Shown piece by piece: positions 56,261-64,000 of a DNA stretch of 64,000 nt (the stretch's first letter is position 1; each line of letters begins with the position of its first letter). The notes below the pieces were generated by a model. The model was not told where the DNA came from. It saw nothing but the letters and a program-made list of their open reading frames with translations, and made no database searches. The DNA is from Pomacea canaliculata (Eukaryota > Mollusca > Gastropoda > Architaenioglossa > Ampullariidae). The stretch spans positions 13,710,735 through 13,774,734 of the forward strand of contig NC_037593.1 of the NCBI RefSeq assembly GCF_003073045.1, given 5' to 3'. The translations under genes were made by a program, and so were the position numbers.

Positions 56261-59200
56261 TGAAAACCGGTGCCTGTACTGTTTATATTGTCTGACTGTG
56301 CAAATATTATCAGAAACTCATCTTCTCTTGCACTTATTAAATATAGAACTTTTAACACACAAGAAAACATTTAGTTTAAAAAAAATATGATTTTTGCATT
56401 TAAGGGGGCAGAAAAAAGCAGGTGTTCTGCTAATTGCAGATTTCTTTGCTAAACATTTTTTTTAAACAGCTTAGCTGGTTGTACAAAACCCCAAATGTAT
56501 CTGTGGATCTGTTGCAATTTATTGCATGATGCTATCGTGCAGCCATCATGACGGTTGTTAAAATGAATCGTCTGCTTTAGATAACAAAACTCAAGCAGAA
56601 AATAATAAAAAAGAAAGAAAAATTCAGCCGCAAGCATATCTTTCTTCTGTCAGAAGTAAGGCGAAAACTTTTAATTTTTTTTTTTTTAGGAAATCTTTAT
56701 GTTTGCATTTTTATGTTTAAAGTAAGTGACATGAAAGATTAGTGAAATAGATATCTTTCCATGTGCTGACATGGGTCAAGTCTAAATAAGAGTTGTTCTG
56801 TACGTTCATTTCCTTTACTTCAGCAGACTACAACCGACACATTTAAAAAAAAATTAAGTACTTATATCAATCAAGGCATCCAATGATAATGATAATTCAG
56901 AGTACTGTATTATCAAAAAGTGAGAGAATTTTGTATAGAAATTGCTGCCAGCAGACCCTAGAGCGCGCGAAAGATGCGAGAACCTGTCAGCAGTTTGTCC
57001 GGTTTATTTATTTTATCTCAGTAGACAAATATGCTTATGCAGAAACTTCATTATGATATGACGAAAAAGTGCAGTCATGTATTAAATACATAGCAGGAGA
57101 ATCATATTTAACAAACACCAGCTTTTCTAAATAAAGTTAAATTAAACATTTGTACCACTCCCCATACCTACACCAAACAGGTTGCACTTTCTGCACGGTT
57201 CAACAAATAATAAAAAACAAGAAAATGAAATATAAAACACTAACAATGGCATCATTGATTTACAAATCACTGCCATGAAGATATTATCAACAAGCTTAAA
57301 AATATTTTTTTCAAATTTACACATGCTTCTCACTGACAAAATAATATTCTAAGAAAAAGCTGACAAGTTACCACTCTTCTGTCGGTTTTGCCTGCGGTAG
57401 GTCCCAAGTCCCACACCGTTGTGTGACGATGTTGATCATTACACTGAGCCAGCCTGTTGATATGTCTTGAAGTTACACGGTCAAGGTACGGTTGTGCCCA
57501 AGTAACAGCCGTTAGACTTCACAGAGTGCAGGCGGCGAGTTCTTGAAGTTGTGAATGGTGACAGCTGCTAGTTTCAACATTGAAAGGTTTCTAAATGCCA
57601 GTCATAAACCTTTCGAGCAACCAGTTAGGGTCATAAAACGTTGTAGTATCGCAAAATACTGAGGATCATCAGCTATCATGTTAGGGGAAAACTATTCTTT
57701 AGTGCACAGAAGTAGCAGGCTGTTCACAGTAACCTGGTGCTGAAGGGAAATCCAGTTATCCTACAACAACCTGAGCAATCACTGAGTGAACTTTTGTGTG
57801 TGATATTGGACTCTGGTGGTCCTTGGTGGCCCCTGGTGTTGACTATTCAATATTGGTGGTCTATAGTGTCCCCTGGTGTTTGGATAACCTGACACTGACC
57901 CTTGAGAGGCTGAAACACCTGATTTTCAGGCGTAGAAATCCAAAAATGTTGCTTGATCCTTTCATAAACACACATTGCCGTGTTTTATCTCTCTTACAGA
58001 CAATACCTGTACTAAGTGGACACAAATTAGCCTGGGCCGGCATGCATGGGAAATCTTGAACTCGATCTCAAATGCAGGTCAACTTCGGAGACAGTTTAGT
58101 CTGAACGGCCGACTTTCCATGTAAGACCGGTGACTTCAGACCAGGTTTGGCAGGTAAACAGGAAGGCCAAACGACGACCTCGCATTCAACTAGGCAATTA
58201 ACCTAATATAACCGTTGGTTCTTTGAATATTTTGCTTGAAACGAATCTTGCGAGGCTCCACAAGAAGCATTTAACGTGTTCACTCAGTGGAGTTCGCTTG
58301 GAAGCTAATGACTATGTGATTACCGACAGGAAATAAGAATTTTTTTAAATGTGGAGGACTATGTCGCCAGGGATAGGGGTGGAAGTTTACCGGAGACCAC
58401 TCGCCACATAGCGCACAAAAACTTCGAGAACAGGTGTTTCGTTTTGTTTTTTGTTTTTTGTTTTTTTTATGGCATGTTATCTGTGTGAGGTCTTGCTTGT
58501 CTGATCTGGGCTGTTTTGTTTGTCTCATAAAAAGGCATGTTAAGGACACTTACGACGCTATAATCTGCAGCCGCCTCTCTATTTGCATATCGCCATTGTC
58601 ACAAATTACAGAAAAAAAAGTAACAGCTGTAAATCATTCACCAGATACCGCGAGTCGTTGTCGTGGAAAGAACATGCGTTACTTGAAGGCCAAAGTACCC
58701 CGAATACTCATATCAGTCCACTTGATGTCCCCTGTGGTTCGTTCTGGGTGTGAGTGTAGCAAGTCCTTAGCGCTACCCGGGGTAGGCAAGAAGAAGAAAC
58801 AGCCGTTACAGTCCGCTCGTCAGACGATGAGTGTTGACACGGAGAGAGGTGCACAAACTGTGGGAGAGGGTTGAATGTTAGCTCAGTGGCATACCCAAGT
58901 GGCGAGCCAGGGTGGACGGTATCCCCAGTTACACAGAGACAAATTTTTTACAGGTTCGGCGGCTGTCAGACAACCACGAAATGTCCCTTCACAAACGTTC
59001 GTGCTGCTGGTGCTCCACTGAACCTCCTTTTGTGTGCGGACGTGTTCTTAATTTTAATCAAATCCTGTCGTATTTAATTAAGTCAGTAACAGCTTTCAAC
59101 TGGACTGGTCAACTAAGTCGTTTAACCGAATTGTTTCTTTAAATAAAGTCTTTTGTCTAAAATGACATCTTTGATGCAAGACACCATTCATAAAAGAAAC

Positions 59201-60230
59201 AATACAAGACCTGTCACAACTCACTACCCAAGCGACCAGACAAATAAATATTTTTCTGTAGTGGGTTTCAAATGCAATCAATTTAAATAAATTTAAATGT
59301 AAAACTTTGACAAAAAATGCCATTTAAGAACAGTCTAAAAAAGAGTGAAACATTTTATTAACTGTAAACAAAGATTTGGATCATGACTGAAAATTGTTTC
59401 CCATCTGTTTCCTCGCATAATTTTGTTTTTAAATTAATGATATTTTGTAATGATGTCAATAATACTGCTCATTTTTTTTAAATTACAGTCTTAAGGTTGT
59501 TATTTATGTATTAGAACATACTGTCCACATAAAGTCATCATTAGGCAGTGTTGTGGGTTTAGAAAAGAAGGTGTTTGCATACATACATACTGTCTGCAAC
59601 AAACGGGACAGCAAACACACGTACAACGCCATCCCAATAAGAATGAGCTTCTTCTTGTTTTCTAGATGCATCAGTGTATTCTCTTCTTTGAAACGATAAC
59701 TCACTACTTGGAAAAATGTGCGCAACACACAATCAACAAAATTGGTTAGACTGACCTGTTACAGAACATCAGTCTTGACCGGAGAACCAACAGAGACACG
59801 TCGGCAGGCTAGTGTGACATTGTGCATGAATCGTTCTCACACAACATGCAGTCAGGTTGCAGCTTCGAATGTCCATATCTGATAAAACAAGTGTCCGGAT
59901 ATGTGTGATGAGCTGATTGTAGCCAAACACTTATTCAAAAAAATGGCTTAGTCACCACGGACACTGGACGATCTCCCTTTGACACATCACACGCAGTAGG
60001 AGTAAAATTTGATGGTGCCATTGCCTTAACATCTAAAGCTGAGGAAGTCTTTGTATCGTCTACAGTTTTATCTAGCAATAGATGAATAGATGTTGACACA
60101 TCTTGTGGAGGGAAAAAAAGGAAGCTAGATGTTGAAATGCTCTTCTTATATAATTTGTTCAGCTCGATGGATTAGAATAGATGAAAAAGAAAATCACCAG
60201 TTGACTGTTGCGTTCATAAATTCCGTCTGA
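56261..60230. other. 4 kb gene-poor spacer
   Basis: No gene recognised on either strand. The 146-codon frame at 58434-58874 is low in complexity at its start and lacks any domain. Confidence 0.45.
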
Positions 60231-60233
60231 GAA

Positions 60234-60282
60234 TGCTGCTGCTGCTGCTGCTGATGATGATGATGATGATTGATGATGATGT
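60234..60282. repeat. (CTG)n(ATG)n microsatellite
   Basis: Five CTG units followed by ATG units with one interruption. Confidence 0.9.
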
Positions 60283-60643
60283 GCAATTTACATAGCGCAG
60301 AATCACTCTCACACGGAAGCATGCTCTAAGCGCTTGATACAAAAGCTAGCACATGAATGAACAGAACGATAGCCAACGATGAGGAGGAAGTACAAAAGAT
60401 AGTAACGACACAAAAATAACAGACAGCAACAATAAAGAGATAGCTAAAACTAATAATCAACAAAGGGATCTTGGCAGGACAAAGAGAAATAAAACGAGGA
60501 GAATGGGGGGGGGAAGAGAGAGAGAGAAAAGTGAGTAGTGAACTGTGCTACAGCGACCCTGGCTGGAGTAATGCTAATGAGAGATCGTTTTACTACACAT
60601 TTAAAAGTTGAATAATGGGTTTTGGTAGATATAAAAGGATAGG

Positions 60644-61421
60644 TGTCACAAACCTGCTGCGGTATATTTAATTTTTTTTTTTTTTTTTATCATCTAGGAA
60701 GGGGATAGGGAAAAGTAATTGAAAGGGGAGGTTGAAAGACACCAATTACCGCGGCTGTCAGTGTCAACAGCCTGAGGCGTGCCGCGCCATGATGGGATGG
60801 TCGGCCGGTCTTTGTATTAATTAAGTTGGTGTTGATAGGGTTGTGTTCGAACAAAGGAAAGAGTATTGTAGTGTTTTTGATGTTTGTGGTGTGAGTGGGG
60901 TTTTACTTCCTTGACGGGAGCGGGGAGAAGGAACAGTCTCCTCTGTGTTGTCAGTGCGTCCGGAGCGGACGTTTTTCTATTGTAAACAAGTCTTGAACGG
61001 ACTTGGTGGTGTAGTCCTGACAGATTTGTATCTTTAATACTTTATGTAACATTGAACCTGTTGAGGTTTTTGTGTTTTTGTGTTTTCTCTTTTGTTTTTG
61101 TTTTTTTACTCTTCTTCTTTGTATCCACCTGGGGTTCGCCAGTGGAAACTTCGTATTAAATACCAGAGGATACTTTGTGCTACTTCAAGTGTGGATTTTG
61201 TGCTGTTTCAGGTAGAGACTTTGTGGGGAATTGAATAGTGGGAAGGAACATTAAATGTTTTGTGACAGTGGAAGTGTTCGGACTGTGGGTTGGGAAATTT
61301 GGATTTGTTTTGTGTTTTCTTTTAATTTCAAATTATATTATTTTTTAAAATTTAAATCGTTGTCTGTGTTTTGATTTATTTATCTTCCTCGTCTGAAAGG
61401 CACTGTAGAGTGCAGGTGACA
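60644..61421 (+). repeat. solo LTR, 778 bp
   Basis: Begins TGTCACAAACC, ends GCAGGTGACA, and is flanked by ATAGG at 60639-60643 and 61422-61426. The TG...CA ends and 5-bp duplications support a solo LTR. No internal region remains. The family cannot be assigned beyond LTR retrotransposon. Confidence 0.75.
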
Positions 61422-61426
61422 ATAGG

Positions 61427-63650
61427 AGATTTCACTTCTTTGCCTGGACCGTTAGCTATACATTATTATTTTATTGAGAAGAGTACATAGAATTAAAAAA
61501 AAACTGCGTTTGTCGAGAGTCAAGCCAAGACCAGAGTCAAGACTGATATTATCGTAGAATAACAGAATATTTATTGGGATTGTCAGTTGTCAAAAAAGGT
61601 AGCTGATGTGTCCTTTTTCAACATTTATCGTGCATTTTTATTAGTTAAATTTAGTTAATATCATTAATTAATACAGGCCTGCAAAAGAGGCAGAGATGAT
61701 TTATGAAGAAAAGAAAGCTCAAATGTCCAGGTCTCTACTGTTTGGGGCGCACATGTGACTGTCACGGAGGTCGCATCAACACAAAGGTAGTGAAAAAAAT
61801 GAACGAAGCAGCAGGCAGGATTGTAGATAAGATATCAGAGGATCAAGTCACGCTTGTTGACACATTGATTCACACAGCAGGTAAAATGTTGCGAGGCAAA
61901 TAGACCGTAGAGCAGGAAGCATAAATCACCCGCAGGGAAGTGGAAATCAATCCAGCAAGCTAGACACCAGAGTCGAGATGGAGCGGATATGACATTTGAC
62001 ACCGTTAGACGATAAAGAAGACAGCAACGTGGCTCAAACTAAAAAAAAAAACAGTCAATACTAATGATAGTGAACTCAACAAAAATTATATATCAACAGT
62101 ATTTAGCAGACACCAAACAGGATGAAAACCTTAAGGCACTACAAGGGGAAAAAAAAGAAAAAGAAAGAACAGGGTGAGCTAGTCCTTTAAGCAGGTAAGG
62201 AAAATGGACATCACTCATATCGCTCCAGCCTATAATTGTCACAAAAAAACAGAAAAAAATTGTGTTTCAATATTTACGCATTGTTGTTTTTAGAAACCTT
62301 ATGCAAGACAACCATTTGTATAATTTGGAAAAAGATCCGTCACTCATACCACACCGTTCTCTCTGAACACCAAACACAATTTTTCTGAACCCACGGAAAA
62401 AGGAAAGGAAGGTAAATACCCGGAAGAGAGAGAGAGAAAGAAAAAGAAATGGGGGAGAAATGAACATCGTTATGATATATATCTGATATCTATCCTGATG
62501 GTATACTTAGCAATAAAGTATTTCATATTATTGAAAAAGGATTTGAAAGATTTGTTTTATTGGAAATTAATAGGAATGTGCTTTTGAACACACCACACTG
62601 TTGATTAGACGGTGCAAGGTGCCCGTTATAAGGTCCGTCTGCATAATTTTAACGACTCTACGTTTAGATGTGCAAACAGGTCATCAACAGATTTTATGCA
62701 GCTATCATAAAAAAAAATCCCGTAAAAGGTAAAAATCTTCTCCTAACCTCTTCGTCGTTGGGAGATGAAGTGCTAAAGCCTTTTTCTTGTCAGTTTGAAT
62801 GGGTTTTCACCTTCTCTTCTTTTCTCTGGCAAAACTTGTATGTCCTGTTCCGCTATTGTATGTTTTGCTTTGGTTGCGACCTTTTGTACACAGTGGTGTG
62901 CTTTTAAATTCACCCCCAACACTCCTTACACACACACACACAAAACCTTCACCATTTCTTTTTCCTTCCAAAGGCTTTCTCGCAAAAAGCTGCACAATCT
63001 CAATAACTGTAAACTGCCACCACCTGTTCAGGAACCCAGCAAGTGCAGTTCAATCAACAGTTTCACTCCTGTACAGACGTAGAGTGATGTATGTTCTACT
63101 CGAGGGTGATTGCTCGCTGCCTTTGATCTTATCCTTTATCTTTATTATTGCCGTTGATTGTGATGTCAACTGTTTACCTGTGCCTCTTCCGTGTGCATGC
63201 CAAATATGGACAACTATGTATCTGCTTGTCTTCGTGTCTGTTTGGCCATGAATTAAATGCCAACACAAGTGCGACATTTTTGTTTTATGATCGGGTTAAC
63301 ATCTTTTTAAAATAATAATTCCCAAAATAATGTTCATAATAATGCAGTGAACGTGGCTCAGTTCAGCAAATGTGTGCATGTCTTGCAGTCAAATGAAGAA
63401 ACATCGCTTAGGGCCTTCGGTTGTCGTGTTCAAGAAGAGATTGTCCTGCCCATAAAATGAAACGGCTGATTTTGAAATAGAGGCCTGCAGATTTGAACTT
63501 TATTTAGAAACTTTGAAGTTAAAAAAAATAATAAAAAGGTCAAAACCCAATTCACTCGACAGACTGGTAAGTAAGTCTCCGGATTAAAATTTAATGGGCA
63601 ACAATGATGGTCATTGCAGTCTATGTTGTAATACTTTTGATTCTGTTACC
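61427..63650. other. spacer, nothing recognised
   Basis: A 66-codon frame (61703-61903) contains four cysteines (CPGLYCLGRTCDC) but no known motif and no splice support. CA run near 62925-62942. Confidence 0.4.
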
Positions 63651-63654
63651 AGGT

Positions 63655-63760
63655 GGACGCATTTGAGTTAACTTTTCCAGATGTACTATTGTTAATAAAA
63701 TATAAACACATTTCACACGTTTTTCATAGATTGTTAAGTTCCGACATTTTTAATATAATT
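63655..63760 (+). pseudogene. possible gene-family fragment
   Basis: Reads FELTFPDVLLLIKYKHISHV, similar to VPLTFPDILLIVDFNSPNLY of gene 7, then loses similarity. Too short to be sure. Confidence 0.3.
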
Positions 63761-64000
63761 ATTAATTAGTATGTTTAAATCTGTTGCATTTACAAAGAGT
63801 CATATGCGCAGTCAAAGGTTACAAATCTATCGATGTGTCTCTTTGTCAAGATTCGTAAAAATGACACATTTATGAGTGTTAAATATTAAAGAGCAAGGGA
63901 TGAGATGGCCTGCCTACACCTATGATCTACAAGTTTAAGCACGTGCAGTATTTTATCATACCATCTGTTACCAAGCTCTAAAACGAAGGCCGGTCTTTGC

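Noticed and set aside
58434-58874. 146-codon frame
   Set aside because: Starts in a T-rich low-complexity run and shows no domain, signal peptide continuity or conservation that I can judge.
61703-61903. Cysteine-containing 66-codon frame
   Set aside because: The cysteine spacing fits no known finger, and there is no supporting exon structure.

Overview
The window looks like nuclear DNA from an invertebrate animal, most likely a mollusc and possibly a gastropod. The reasons are intron-split genes, AT-rich spacers, many microsatellites, LINE, SINE, P-like, hAT-like and Ty3/gypsy-like repeats, and no bacterial operon structure. The mollusc assignment is inference.

The main content is one gene family. 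It encodes proteins of about 385-390 residues with a short N-terminal tail, one membrane-spanning segment near residues 5-25 and a lumenal domain. That domain has an LLIVDFN-type strand, a (I/V)PYLELLYRR block, a GDDTL(I/V)N acidic motif, an EGGR.AMLG.LNEL block and a YLHPFKY...FIC.TYLR C-terminus. It reads like a type II Golgi glycosyltransferase, but I cannot name the family. Five copies (A-E) stand head to tail at 4335-5507, 6849-8021, 12822-13994, 19019-20189 and 24830-26002. Each sits in a repeat unit that in B, C and D is 5.9-6.2 kb long. Each has a probable 5' noncoding exon, an intron of about 420-540 bp and a single coding exon. Copy D is frame-disrupted, perhaps only through local consensus errors. 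More divergent members lie at 30250-31407 (+) and 48608-49780 (-). Broken pieces lie at 41618-41970, 43905-44045, 44430-44690 and 48092-48290, with a doubtful one at 63655-63760.

Region by region: 1-2.9 kb is spacer with a possible LTR relic and a relic of a gene-6-like 5' flank. 2.97-27.07 kb is the tandem array, whose units also carry P-element-like transposase remnants, LINE remnants, exon-like open segments and a SINE fragment shared by some junctions. 27-32 kb holds gene 6 and a THAP-domain remnant. 32-35.8 kb is repeat-rich spacer. 35.83-41.31 kb is a young Ty3/gypsy-like element with 5-bp target duplications. 41.6-49.8 kb is a second, mostly decayed cluster of the gene family with one intact minus-strand gene. 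49.8-64 kb is gene-poor and holds a LINE relic, a hAT-type MITE, an 818-bp minisatellite and a solo LTR.

Functionally, this is a locus of locally amplified secretory-pathway enzymes. The copies differ most in one patch (about residues 223-246), which suggests diversification of acceptor or substrate specificity. Units B-E share a CRE plus CCAAT-type element (TGACGTCATTGG) just upstream of the proposed first splice donor.
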